DNA from: Flavobacterium reichenbachii
GTDB lineage: Bacteria; Bacteroidota; Bacteroidia; Flavobacteriales; Flavobacteriaceae
Direction: 5' to 3'
NCBI RefSeq assembly: GCF_002217435.1
Contig: NZ_MUHF01000041.1
Coordinates: 1 to 61,529 of the forward strand
Length of the DNA: 61,529 nucleotides
Position 1 is the stretch's first letter. Each line of letters begins with the position of its first letter. Below, one piece after another: positions 50,704 through 59,330 of the stretch. A model generated the notes under the pieces. That model was not told the DNA's origin. It was given only the letters and a program-made list of their open reading frames with translations, and did not search any database. The position numbers and the translations under genes were made by a program.

Positions 50704-52760
50704 TCTTTCAACAAACGATTCAATTGAAACTGTTCATCGGGGTTCAAATTAGGCAAAATTCTTTCAAACGAAGCACGCATTTCAGGATTTTTTAATAAAA
50801 CTCGAATTGTATCTCTTCCAAATTTTGAAAACTGCCACATATGATGCGTGGTCGAACTCACTAAGTTACTCAAAACCTGATCGTTAATAATCTTAAAGGC
50901 GATCAGTTTTTCGAGCGCATTTTGTCTGGTTGTAGCCTCATATTTTGTAGAAGAGAAAGCAATCAATTCTGAGATTAATACTTCAGGATTTTCGCTGTAA
51001 TTTTGCGTTGACAAAGCCAACGAAAGCCATAAGGTGCGAAGATTATAATCGTTAAAACCTATCCAGTTTTTAGATTTATCCAGATATTCTGCACGATGAT
51101 CGGGAAAATTTCTCCACAGCCAATACAATGCAATTTCTTGTGTTTGATACGATTTATCATCAAGTAAAGTTTCATATGCTGTTCTAAAATCTTCTGGAAT
51201 CTTGGTTAAAGAATTGGCAACGGCCTGACGCAGCTGCATATTATTTGATTGCAGAGCGGTTAGCAAAAATGGCTTTTTAGCTTCATACTTTTCATTTTCA
51301 ATTTGATCAATAACAGCCACTTTTACAGTATAGTAAACATCTGAATCTAATGTTTTTTTCAAGAAAACTTCTTTTTCAGCAAGTGGTATTTTCTTCAATT
51401 TATCAACCTCTAATCTAAGCTGAATCGTTTTATTTTTGCTTAATAATTCATTTGCGGCTGCAGTATCAAAAGCAGTCGATTCGAGCCAGGTTTTTTGAAA
51501 TTTATCCAAATCAAAATCAGATACTTTTTTAATTTCATCAAAGAAATTTTGAGTGTTTACATTTTGATAAGCATATTTATTCAAATAACTTTTAACGGCT
51601 TTTTTAAAAGCTTTATCACCAATCGATTCGTGCAAAACAAATAATGCCCAAGCTCCTTTTTCGTAAAAAGTAAGTGAACTTGCTTTGGCATTTAATACAG
51701 GGTTAGGATCTGTCCTGGAGGCAAATTTGATCTGTTGCGCTGTGTCGTATAATTTTGAATAAAAGTAATCGTCTCCAAAAATTTCTCTTTCTGCCAACGC
51801 CGCATAATAAGTTGCAAAACCTTCCTGAAGCCAGTGATGTGTACTGCTTTCGGCCGTAATTAAATCTCCAAACCAATGATGTGCCAGTTCATGAGCATCG
51901 ACATTTGTATAATTTCGATCTTCAAAACCAATAGAATCAACTACATAACGGGTGGCAAAAAGCGTAGCAGTTGTATTTTCCATTCCGGCGTAAAGAAAAT
52001 CACGAACTGGAATTTGTCTGTAAATTTTCCACGGATATTTTACTCCAATTTCTTTCTCCAAAAAATCAAAAATACGTTTAGAATAGCGGTAAGTATATTC
52101 AAAACGATTAGAATCTTTATTTTCTAAATAATATTCTAACGGAATTTTAGATTTCGCCTTAAATTCCTTTTTATCGTACTTTCCAATTGCAAGCATTAGT
52201 AAATAGGAACTCATTGGTTTTTCCATTTCGTACTGCCAATGAACTGAATTTCCGTTTGCTTTTTTCTCTTTTAAAATTCCGTTTGAAACGACCTGATATG
52301 CGGCATCATAAGTAATTCCGATATTAAAAATTACTTTTTCATTCACATCATCAAAACTCGGAAACCAATTACTTGTATATCTTCCCTGCCCTTGCGTCCA
52401 GATTTGCACTTCAGAACCTTCAATATCAATAAAATATAATGCTTGTTTTGGTTTTACAGTATAATTAAACGTGAGGTGATTTTGACCTTTCTCAAAATTT
52501 TTTATGATTTTAAGTTGTTTTGTGGTATTGAGAAAAATGACTTCTTTATTATTGATTTTAACGTTAGAAAACTCCATATTTTTTGCATCAAGGCTTATGG
52601 TGTCGGTCGTTTTTAAAATTTCAAAATCATAAGCAACAGCCCCTGCAACTGATCTTTGTTTTGGATCTAATGTTAATTGTCCTGAAACAGTTTTAAAATC
52701 AACATATTGAGTTTGTTGTGCAAAGATTAAGCTGGTAAAAAACAGGAAGATGTATTTCAT
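50700..52760 (-). CDS. M1 family aminopeptidase (exported)
   Basis: 686-residue zinc aminopeptidase. Signal peptide (ends LIFAQQ), N-terminal beta domain (about 20-200), then the catalytic domain with GMENTTA (substrate amino group, about 255-261) and HELAHHWFGDLITAESSTHHWLQEG, which contains HExxH-x18-E. The C-terminal helical HEAT-like domain follows (about 440-686). Trims N-terminal residues of peptides in the periplasm. Divergent from the ATP-pyrophosphatase gene. Confidence 0.95.
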   Translation of the reverse strand: MKYIFLFFTSLIFAQQTQYVDFKTVSGQLTLDPKQRSVAGAVAYDFEILKTTDTISLDAKNMEFSNVKINNKEVIFLNTTKQLKIIKNFEKGQNHLTFNYTVKPKQALYFIDIEGSEVQIWTQGQGRYTSNWFPSFDDVNEKVIFNIGITYDAAYQVVSNGILKEKKANGNSVHWQYEMEKPMSSYLLMLAIGKYDKKEFKAKSKIPLEYYLENKDSNRFEYTYRYSKRIFDFLEKEIGVKYPWKIYRQIPVRDFLYAGMENTTATLFATRYVVDSIGFEDRNYTNVDAHELAHHWFGDLITAESSTHHWLQEGFATYYAALAEREIFGDDYFYSKLYDTAQQIKFASRTDPNPVLNAKASSLTFYEKGAWALFVLHESIGDKAFKKAVKSYLNKYAYQNVNTQNFFDEIKKVSDFDLDKFQKTWLESTAFDTAAANELLSKNKTIQLRLEVDKLKKIPLAEKEVFLKKTLDSDVYYTVKVAVIDQIENEKYEAKKPFLLTALQSNNMQLRQAVANSLTKIPEDFRTAYETLLDDKSYQTQEIALYWLWRNFPDHRAEYLDKSKNWIGFNDYNLRTLWLSLALSTQNYSENPEVLISELIAFSSTKYEATTRQNALEKLIAFKIINDQVLSNLVSSTTHHMWQFSKFGRDTIRVLLKNPEMRASFERILPNLNPDEQFQLNRLLKE

Positions 52761-52785
52761 TGAAAATAAATTAATGCCAAGATCC

Positions 52786-52793
52786 CAAAGTTA
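52786..52793 (-). promoter_or_regulatory. Bacteroidota promoter (M1 peptidase)
   Basis: Exact TAnnTTTG (TAACTTTG on the minus strand) 26 bases before the ATG, with TTTG at 52809-52812 (spacing 15, short). Confidence 0.4.
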
Positions 52794-52827
52794 CAAAGGT
52801 TTAAGTAACAAATCGAATGAAATTTGT

Positions 52828-53598
52828 ATGTTTACTGCAGAAAATTACAACAACGTGTCAATACCAATAAAAGCCTTATTTAACTGGAGCAGCGGAAAAG
52901 ATTCTGCACTTGCATTGTATAAAATCCTGCAAAATCCGGATTATAAAATCGAATGTTTAGTAACGAGTGTTAACCAGCAGTATCAGAGAATTTCTATGCA
53001 TGGCGTTCGTGTTGAATTATTAGAAGCGCAAGCCAAAAGCATTGGTTTACCATTAAAAATTATTCAAATACCCGAAATGCCAACGATGGAAGTTTATGAT
53101 AATATCATGCTCGAAACCTTGACTGAAATGAAAAATCAAGGTTTTACACATTCTGTTTTTGGTGATATTTTTCTGGAAGACTTACGCAAATATCGCGAAG
53201 ATCAATTGGCTAAAGCAGGTTTTAAAGGCGTTTTTCCGCTTTGGAAAATTGAAACAAAAGATTTAATTCAAGAATTTATTACTTTAGGATTTAAAACAAT
53301 TGTCGTTTGTGTGAACGAACGCTATTTAGACAAAAGTTTTGTCGGCCGAATTATCGATCAGGATTTTATAAATGATTTACCCGAAAATGTTGATGTCTGC
53401 GGTGAAAAAGGAGAGTTTCACACATTTACTTTTGATGGACCTATTTTCTCAGAACCAATTGATTTTGAAAAGGGTGAAATTGTCTATAGAAAATACGAAA
53501 GGCCTAAATCTGAAGATTTGTCAAATACCGCCTGCGATACCAATACCAGCGATGCTTTTGATTTCGGATTCTGGTATTGTGATTTGATAAAGAAATAA
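52828..53598 (+). CDS. ATP-pyrophosphatase domain protein (diphthine-ammonia-ligase-like)
   Basis: About 256 residues. PP-loop ALFNWSSGKDSALALYKIL (SGGKDS type, near the N-terminus) plus GVFPLWKIETKDLIQEFITLGFKTIVVCVNERYLDKSFVGRIID and GEKGEFHTFTFDGPIF are the Dph6/MJ0570-type blocks. Bacterial members have no known diphthamide role, so substrate is unknown. Longer frames exist to 52750, but they would overlap the divergent promoter; a GTG at 52855 is also conceivable. Confidence 0.88.
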   Translation: MFTAENYNNVSIPIKALFNWSSGKDSALALYKILQNPDYKIECLVTSVNQQYQRISMHGVRVELLEAQAKSIGLPLKIIQIPEMPTMEVYDNIMLETLTEMKNQGFTHSVFGDIFLEDLRKYREDQLAKAGFKGVFPLWKIETKDLIQEFITLGFKTIVVCVNERYLDKSFVGRIIDQDFINDLPENVDVCGEKGEFHTFTFDGPIFSEPIDFEKGEIVYRKYERPKSEDLSNTACDTNTSDAFDFGFWYCDLIKK

Positions 53599-53602
53599 AA
53601 TC

Positions 53603-53995
53603 TTAAGTCGACATATCAACCCAGGTTTTTAAATACCATAAACCTTTCTTTTGGATAAAGATATATTCTACAAAAATTCCGTTATCCTTGCCGCGTTGCT
53701 TTATAATAACGGTACTGTTTTTAGGAACATTTTTTTGCTGATACTGGCTTCCTTTATCATCTAGTCTGATCATTTTATAATCACTTTTAGCAATTACATA
53801 ATCAACCAGTTCATAATCATCATTATTCATTTTTACCGTTAGAGGAAAATGAATTCTGCTCAATTGAAAATCCTGACTTTCTTTAAATTTCTTTAGAAAA
53901 GAGCTAAAAACCTCTTCTTTATAAACAGCTTTATTCTGCGCTGTTAATGAATTATTTAAAAGAAAAATACAAAAAAGAATTAGTGCTTTTTTCAT
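53603..53995 (-). CDS. DUF4348-like exported protein
   Basis: 130 residues: signal peptide (ends NSLTAQ) and a soluble domain with FKESQDFQLSRIHFPLTV and YIFIQKKGLWYLKTWVD. This fits the DUF4348 outline (FQxxRIxFPL) from memory; function unknown. Its ATG overlaps the DUF1697 stop by one base (TAATG), so it is translated after that gene. Confidence 0.75.
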   Translation of the reverse strand: MKKALILFCIFLLNNSLTAQNKAVYKEEVFSSFLKKFKESQDFQLSRIHFPLTVKMNNDDYELVDYVIAKSDYKMIRLDDKGSQYQQKNVPKNSTVIIKQRGKDNGIFVEYIFIQKKGLWYLKTWVDMST

Positions 53996-54534
53996 TATTC
54001 TGAGTACATATTTAAAAGATTGGTAACGGTATTCCAGTTTCGAATTGTTGCCGTAACATTTAGTTTCTTCTCAATATATTTTTGATCAAATCTTGTTTTT
54101 CCGGCTCCAACCGCGTATTTAATAAAAATTTTATTTTCATCAATACTCGCTTCATCCGGCTTAAACTGACTGATTTTCAAATCATTAATATTTTCCTTTT
54201 TCAAAGCGATTGAAATAAAAGCAACATATAACTTTTTAGTGTCAATATCTTTTTCTTTTAAAAAGGGATTGTTTGCAAAACACAATTCGAGATCTTCTTT
54301 TGTAATGACAACGACTGGAACGTCATGTCCGAAGACTTTAAAAATTTCCTGTTTGATCTTAAAACCAACTTTTGAAGCATTTTCTTCACTATCAACAAAA
54401 ACATTTCCCGATTGTAAATAGGTTCGAACATTCTGAAAACCAATATTTTCCAACATTGTTTTCAGAGCTTCCATTTTCATCATATTGTGGCCGGAAACAT
54501 TGATACCGCGTAAAAGTGCTAAATGTGTTGTCAT
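53995..54534 (-). CDS. DUF1697 domain-containing protein
   Basis: 179 residues: LALLRGINVSGHNMMKMEALKTMLENIGFQNVRTYLQSGNVFVDS is the hallmark N-terminal block of DUF1697, followed by VVVITKEDLELCFANNPF and IRNWNTVTNLLNM near the end. Function not established. Cytoplasmic, no motif for catalysis. Operon with the DUF4348-like gene. Confidence 0.92.
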   Translation of the reverse strand: MTTHLALLRGINVSGHNMMKMEALKTMLENIGFQNVRTYLQSGNVFVDSEENASKVGFKIKQEIFKVFGHDVPVVVITKEDLELCFANNPFLKEKDIDTKKLYVAFISIALKKENINDLKISQFKPDEASIDENKIFIKYAVGAGKTRFDQKYIEKKLNVTATIRNWNTVTNLLNMYSE

Positions 54535-54581
54535 TTAAATAAGTTTTATCCAAAGATAAGTATTCTAATAAATTATAAAGT

Positions 54582-56825
54582 CTAAATATAGTCTGTTTCA
54601 ATTCCCATTTTCTTAAGCTCATTAATCAGACTGTCATCTTCATCATAAAATAATTCTACTTTGGTGATGTTTTTAAAATTCTTAAAATCTTCTGCAGATT
54701 TAATATTAAAAGCATCATCTTCTCCATCCCAAAAACGGTATAATTCTAAGTAAATATCATCTCCACCATCTTGAATTATTTCTGTTATTTCGTCTGCAAA
54801 TTTCTTATCAATTTCAAGCTTTTCAAAATATTCGGTTACTTCCGGAATAAAATCATAGCCTTCTTCTTCAATATCAATTTCTCTTTTATCATAGATTTCT
54901 ACAAACTCATACAAATCAAATTTAGGAAGCAGCAGTTCTTTTTCGTACATCAGAATCTGGATAACTGCGAGCTTAAAATTAAAATCTTTAAATTCTATTT
55001 TTTCTCCTTCAATTTTTTGAAAGTCATATTTATCAGATTTTACTTTTACTTTAGGTTCATACACTTCTTCAAAAGTTTCAATGTCAAATTTCTCTAAAAA
55101 AGCATTTAATTTCTTTCCGAATTTTTCTTTGGCATTAGCAATAATTAATTCTGTTTCTTCTTCTGTATCAACAGCATCCAGACCAAAATTTTCTTTTACC
55201 CAATTAACAAATTCTTCTTTATTTTCACTTTCCTCATATTCTTCGTCATCTCTATAGAAATAAATATTTTCGTGATCGACAGAAATTTCGGTATCGTAAG
55301 TAAGCAGCCTAATAAAATCTTGAGTGTTTTCTGCCACGACATGAATGCCGCCTTCATCACCAAAAACTACAATTGGACAATTATTTAAATCCTTATCTGT
55401 AAGCCAATACGCATAGGAACTTCCTGATCCGTTGGCAGTGGCAAATTCGATAAAACTATTATAGAATTCTTCGTCTTCAGACCATGTTTTTAATCCTGTT
55501 TTAGAATTGAAGGCATATAAATAAAACGATTCAGAAAATGACTCTCCGCCAAATTGAGACTGAAATTCAAATAATTTCAGTAAATCATCAGGCGCTTTAG
55601 ATGTTCCAAACTGCACTAAAAATTCATCAAGAGATAATTTATCTTCTTCTTCTTCTTCCTCATAGGTTTCAGGCTCATCATATTGAGCAAGACTTTCTTG
55701 ATTCAATATTTCAAATGCTTCTTTAACAGCATTTTTTATAGCATAATATTCGATTCCGACCGCTGTTTCATTATTAATCCATTGGTATTTAGTGTTTTCT
55801 TCTTCGTCAAGATATTCTAACAAAAGTGTTATTTCTTTTGTATCAATACTCCATAATGCACGCATTCTAATATCAAATCCATTTCCAATCGTTGCTGCGA
55901 TCTGGCAGTACTGCTCTCCTTCGTGAGAAAACTTAACAAAACTATATTTTGAGATTCCTTCTTCAACATACAAACTTCCATCTTTTATGGTAACTTCATT
56001 ATCTAATAATGTTTGTATCATAACTGCAAACTCCTCACGAAAATTGGTATATAAATATCGCTCTTCTTTGCTGTGGTCAATAAGCGAAAGGCCTTCTTTA
56101 AAAACCTTTTCGTAATAATCAGAAGTTAGTGTTTCTCTATTGTAATCTGCAGATTGTTCAATATATAAATCGTTTACAATATCAGATAATTTATGAGTAG
56201 AGGGAAAATAACTTTCTATCATAATAGTTTCTCCATCTCCTGTGCTGAGTCTGCTGCAGATTGTTACATCAGGACGATTTGCACTAATAACAGCCTGAAC
56301 GTTGTTAAAACTTTCAAAATGCATAACCATATCATCGCTGTAGATCAGCCAGGCACTAGACTCGCCTTTTACAAAAAGTTCGCCATGATTGTATTCTCCA
56401 AAAAGCGAATCGCATTGCACACCGCCTCCAAGATAATGCACGCTGCCAAACAATGTAATATTTATAGTTATGGTTTTGCCGAATACTATCAATGCAGGGG
56501 AATTGTCTGTATCGTATGAACTGATTAATTTATTCACTACTAAATTTCCTTTAAAAATAAAACCAAGTATAAAAACATCTGCATGTTCTTCTGTACTGTA
56601 ATCCATTTCAAACGAATCCATTTCTACATCTCTTTCTGCCAATAGAAATATTGCATTGTCTTCATAATCAGGAAAACGCCATGTATCTTCAAAAACATTG
56701 TAGATTTTTTGATCTTTAAAGTCTGTCAGATTTCCAATAATTTCGTGGGCTTCTTGTCTGTTAATCACTTTAAATTCTACTCCGCTAAACTTCATATTTT
56801 CAAAAGGCTTATTTTCTTCTTTCAT
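54582..56825 (-). CDS. 747-residue multidomain protein: beta-solenoid-like N-terminus, SUKH-like middle, DUF6892-like C-terminus
   Basis: No signal or membrane segment; strongly acidic. Residues about 60-200 have bactofilin-like beta-solenoid strands (ADVFILGFIFKGNLVV, LIVFGKTITINITLFGS). Residues about 410-560 fit a SMI1/KNR4 (SUKH)-like domain: DEFLVQFGTSKAPDDLLKLFEFQSQFG ... GSGSSYAYWLTD ... IVVFGDEGGIHVVAENTQDFIRLL. The last 130 residues (FKLAVIQILMYEKELLLPKFDLYEF ... YDFIPEVTEYFEKL ... DGGDDIYLELYRFWDGEDDAFNIKSAEDF) resemble DUF6892. Both latter families occur in immunity proteins of polymorphic toxin systems, but no toxin is encoded nearby. An unusual combination; domain limits are by eye. 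Confidence 0.75.
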   Translation of the reverse strand: MKEENKPFENMKFSGVEFKVINRQEAHEIIGNLTDFKDQKIYNVFEDTWRFPDYEDNAIFLLAERDVEMDSFEMDYSTEEHADVFILGFIFKGNLVVNKLISSYDTDNSPALIVFGKTITINITLFGSVHYLGGGVQCDSLFGEYNHGELFVKGESSAWLIYSDDMVMHFESFNNVQAVISANRPDVTICSRLSTGDGETIMIESYFPSTHKLSDIVNDLYIEQSADYNRETLTSDYYEKVFKEGLSLIDHSKEERYLYTNFREEFAVMIQTLLDNEVTIKDGSLYVEEGISKYSFVKFSHEGEQYCQIAATIGNGFDIRMRALWSIDTKEITLLLEYLDEEENTKYQWINNETAVGIEYYAIKNAVKEAFEILNQESLAQYDEPETYEEEEEEDKLSLDEFLVQFGTSKAPDDLLKLFEFQSQFGGESFSESFYLYAFNSKTGLKTWSEDEEFYNSFIEFATANGSGSSYAYWLTDKDLNNCPIVVFGDEGGIHVVAENTQDFIRLLTYDTEISVDHENIYFYRDDEEYEESENKEEFVNWVKENFGLDAVDTEEETELIIANAKEKFGKKLNAFLEKFDIETFEEVYEPKVKVKSDKYDFQKIEGEKIEFKDFNFKLAVIQILMYEKELLLPKFDLYEFVEIYDKREIDIEEEGYDFIPEVTEYFEKLEIDKKFADEITEIIQDGGDDIYLELYRFWDGEDDAFNIKSAEDFKNFKNITKVELFYDEDDSLINELKKMGIETDYI

Positions 56826-56883
56826 TATTATACTATAGAATTAGGTATAGGTGGATTGTATTTAATTTTAAGTAAACGATGTT

Positions 56884-56891
56884 CAAATATA
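56884..56891 (-). promoter_or_regulatory. Bacteroidota -7 promoter element (747-residue gene)
   Basis: Exact TAnnTTTG (TATATTTG on the minus strand) about 58 bases before the ATG. Confidence 0.4.
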
Positions 56892-56950
56892 TAAATTCAT
56901 TTTTGTTTGAATGCTGCTATATTTTAACCAATTCGATAATAATGTCCAAA

Positions 56951-56980
56951 AAAAACTCCGCCAGAAAACTGACGGAGCGC
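56951..56980 (-). terminator. Terminator after psd-type gene
   Basis: Stem CTCCG (56956-56960) with CGGAG (56973-56977), extended by CAG/CTG. T-run on the minus strand. The hairpin is identical to the one at 58519-58540. Confidence 0.7.
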
Positions 56981-57001
56981 TATAAAAAGCAGGATTATAT
57001 T

Positions 57002-58282
57002 TTATAATACTGTTGCAATCTTAGATTTTAAGGGAATATTTTTAGAATTTAATCCTGGTTTTTGTCCGTGCATATCAAAATCTAATTGAACTTTCGGACC
57101 AAAGAACAGGCAATGTGTCGAACCTCCAAAATGAAACATTCCTAATTGATCCCCTTTGTTTACATGCTGTCCTTCGTACACAGTGATTTCGCACGAAGAA
57201 ACTTCTGCCATACCAACTGGCATAAAACACATTAAGCCAATTTTCGGATTATCTGCCTGAATATAAATAAGGGCTCGTGTAGCCAATTCGGTAATATATC
57301 CTTGAGAATTATTTGGTCCGGCATCATCATACCCTTCAGAAATGGCTTCTGCATAATAAGTTCCGTCAACAGTGTAAGCTTTAACGATAGTTCCGCTAAC
57401 CGGGCTGTGCCATCTATGATAACTTAAAGCACTTAAAAAAGCCTGATAAATAGTACCGCCTATAAATTTTTCTGTAAAAGAATCTCCTGCCATCATATAT
57501 TCTACAGAATAAGGCTGTGCTTTTATCCAGAATTTAGTTTTGGCTTCAACATTTTTAGCAATTCTATAAGGCGCAGATTCACAGGCATTGGCAATAACAT
57601 TATTATCATTTGGACTTGCTACAGGACGTTGTCCAGGTCTGAACTCACGAGTAAAAAAATTATCCCATGAGGTAAAGCCGTGGTGTTCTAAGTTAGGATC
57701 ACAAACAAATTCAGTATCAAAATTGGGCATTGCCTGCATGGCATCTTTACCAAACCAGCCGCTTTTTGGGTCTTTATTTAAAACCGCGCATGAATCTGAT
57801 GATTTTAAGAAAATCGCCCATTCGTTTAACATCTTTTTAAATTGTTCGTTTACTTTTTTATTGAGAAAAGCTGCGTAACCAGCTTCAGTTCCCATTGACC
57901 AGTCCAGAATTGCATTTATAGGAAAACCAACAACTCCGGTGGTATTAAACTCTGGGGCATGAGTCATAATGGTGTTGAATAACTGAAGCATATGATGATA
58001 ATCACGTACTTGTCTATGCCCGCTTGGATCTTTTCGATACTTTTTTGGCACCTGACTGAACATCAGATTAAAATACATAAAAATTTCAGGATCATTTTCT
58101 ATAAAATCCTTAAATTCAGAAATAACAGGTAATAATTCTTTTGGATTCTTATCTGTTTTTTCAATTAAATCGTTCATCCAATTGCGAAGGAAATTTTGGT
58201 CTGAAGGAAGCCAGTTTCCAACTCTAAATGGAGTCTGGATGTCATTTTCTTCGATTGTTTCTGCAAATTTGATTGTTTCCAT
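57002..58282 (-). CDS. Phosphatidylserine decarboxylase family protein (PsiD-like, long form)
   Basis: 426 residues, longer than the canonical 220-300. The N-terminal ~170 residues (WMNDLIEKTDKNPKELLPVISEF...DYHHMLQLFNTIMTHAPEFN) form the separate domain found in PsiD-type tryptophan decarboxylases and relatives. The C-terminal part is the PSD domain (DNFFTREFRPGQRPV ... YHRWHSPVSGTIVKAY ... HFGGSTHCLFF), in which the Ser of GGST would self-cleave to form the pyruvoyl group; canonical enzymes have LGST. It could decarboxylate phosphatidylserine or an amino acid; the sequence does not settle this. Confidence 0.88.
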   Translation of the reverse strand: METIKFAETIEENDIQTPFRVGNWLPSDQNFLRNWMNDLIEKTDKNPKELLPVISEFKDFIENDPEIFMYFNLMFSQVPKKYRKDPSGHRQVRDYHHMLQLFNTIMTHAPEFNTTGVVGFPINAILDWSMGTEAGYAAFLNKKVNEQFKKMLNEWAIFLKSSDSCAVLNKDPKSGWFGKDAMQAMPNFDTEFVCDPNLEHHGFTSWDNFFTREFRPGQRPVASPNDNNVIANACESAPYRIAKNVEAKTKFWIKAQPYSVEYMMAGDSFTEKFIGGTIYQAFLSALSYHRWHSPVSGTIVKAYTVDGTYYAEAISEGYDDAGPNNSQGYITELATRALIYIQADNPKIGLMCFMPVGMAEVSSCEITVYEGQHVNKGDQLGMFHFGGSTHCLFFGPKVQLDFDMHGQKPGLNSKNIPLKSKIATVL

Positions 58283-58513
58283 GGTTAAAAAATTAAAAAT
58301 TAGATTAAATTGTTTTTTGGTGTTTGTTAAGGAAATAGAATTTATTTTTAAATTAAAATCCTACAAAACAAATGTACAAATGTGTGAGAATAAACCGAAA
58401 CTTTACTTGTGTTATAATTAAAAATCAGGTATTTATACGGGTATAATCTTCAAACAATTTTTGCGAAAATTCAATTCTGGGTTTTCTTTAATAATCTAAT
58501 TATATAGGAAACA
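58283..58513. other. Upstream region of the PSD gene
   Basis: AT-rich, no ORF. It contains the TACATTTG element listed separately at 58369-58376 and ends with the following terminator. Confidence 0.4.
58369..58376 (-). promoter_or_regulatory. Bacteroidota -7 promoter element (PSD gene)
   Basis: Exact TAnnTTTG (TACATTTG on the minus strand) 86 bases before the ATG. Confidence 0.4.
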
Positions 58514-58545
58514 AAAAACTCCGCCAGAAAACTGACGGAGTTTTA
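58514..58545. terminator. Bidirectional terminator after the small lipoprotein gene
   Basis: Hairpin 58515-58527 with 58532-58544 (one C.A mismatch), loop of four, A/T-runs both sides. It shares a 24-base core with the terminator at 56954-56977. Confidence 0.8.
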
Positions 58546-58572
58546 AAAAAAATATGAATTAGTAAGCTTTAC

Positions 58573-59010
58573 TCAATATATCATCCTTTCGTAAGTTAAA
58601 AGAGGACCATCACAATTACCCCATGTACTAAATAATTTCCCAACTGAATGAATGATGTATAAATTTTCTTTTAGATTTGAATTACATGATCCGATTATCT
58701 CATTTTGTGTGGCATAAGTCAATTCAAATTGAGTTTGCTCCAGTGTTTTATTCATTACAAATGTTCCCGATTCTTTTGTAGTTTTACCGTCTTTTACTCT
58801 TATTTTAGAAAAAGTTCCGTTGGGAGTAAGGATATAAGCCTCCTGCCATTCTAAAACACTTATCGAATTTGCAGCAGGATTTTTATTTCTGTTCATTACT
58901 GTTAACTGCCAGGTTCCATAATAATCAACAGCTGTGTTTTTCTCATCTTTATCATTAGAACATGACACCATGCTTAAAATCAGCATTAATAGAATTCCAA
59001 GTTTCTTCAT
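58573..59010 (-). CDS. Small lipocalin-like lipoprotein
   Basis: 145 residues: signal peptide with lipobox (LSMVSCSND, Cys at 17), then a beta-rich domain with YYGTWQLTVMNRN and SGTFVMNKTLEQTQFELTYA, as in lipocalin-like lipoproteins (DUF5004-like group). Ligand unknown. Stands alone. Confidence 0.8.
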   Translation of the reverse strand: MKKLGILLMLILSMVSCSNDKDEKNTAVDYYGTWQLTVMNRNKNPAANSISVLEWQEAYILTPNGTFSKIRVKDGKTTKESGTFVMNKTLEQTQFELTYATQNEIIGSCNSNLKENLYIIHSVGKLFSTWGNCDGPLLTYERMIY

Positions 59011-59330
59011 TTTAATAGTTTTTACGGTTATATTAATAAGATTAGTTCCTCTTAAAATGGTTGCGTCAAAATAGACAACTTAATACTAACTTAATATTGC
59101 AACCTGATTTTTAAGAAATTTTAGATTTTTAAAATCATTAACAAAGACTTATCTTCGCGAGTTAAAAAATCTTAGCGGTTGGGGGAAGAGGAAAGATGGG
59201 AAGAGGAAAGAGACAAGATGAAAGATGAAAGAGGAAAGAGACAAGATGAAAGAGACAAGATGAAAGATGGAAAAGTACAATAAACAGCTAAAAACAATAA
59301 ACAACTATCAACAATTAACTAAAAACTAAA
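59011..59330. other. Spacer before recG with purine-rich repeats
   Basis: 320 bases between the divergent lipoprotein and recG genes. The left half is AT-rich promoter-like sequence without an exact TAnnTTTG match; the right half is the tandem repeat listed next. No ORF. Confidence 0.45.
59178..59275. repeat. Purine-rich tandem repeat of AAGAGACAAGATGAAAG units
   Basis: About 95 bases of almost pure A/G on one strand built from GAGGAAAGA and GACAAGATGAAAGA units repeated imperfectly four to five times, ending 55 bases before the recG ATG. Copies differ by a few bases, so it is not a simple microsatellite. Confidence 0.7.

Noticed and set aside
52750..52827. Upstream extension of the ATP-pyrophosphatase
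   Set aside because: It would overlap the divergent M1 peptidase promoter and adds an unconserved lead before the PP-loop.
54771..55097. 108-codon ORF antisense to the 747-residue gene
   Set aside because: Phe/Lys-rich low-complexity translation, a shadow of acidic-codon-rich sequence on the other strand.
56193..56519. Second antisense ORF within the 747-residue gene
   Set aside because: No domain, no promoter, conflicts with the longer coding frame.
59178..59275. Possible coding repeat or CRISPR
   Set aside because: Purine-only tandem units without spacers; all reading frames are low complexity.
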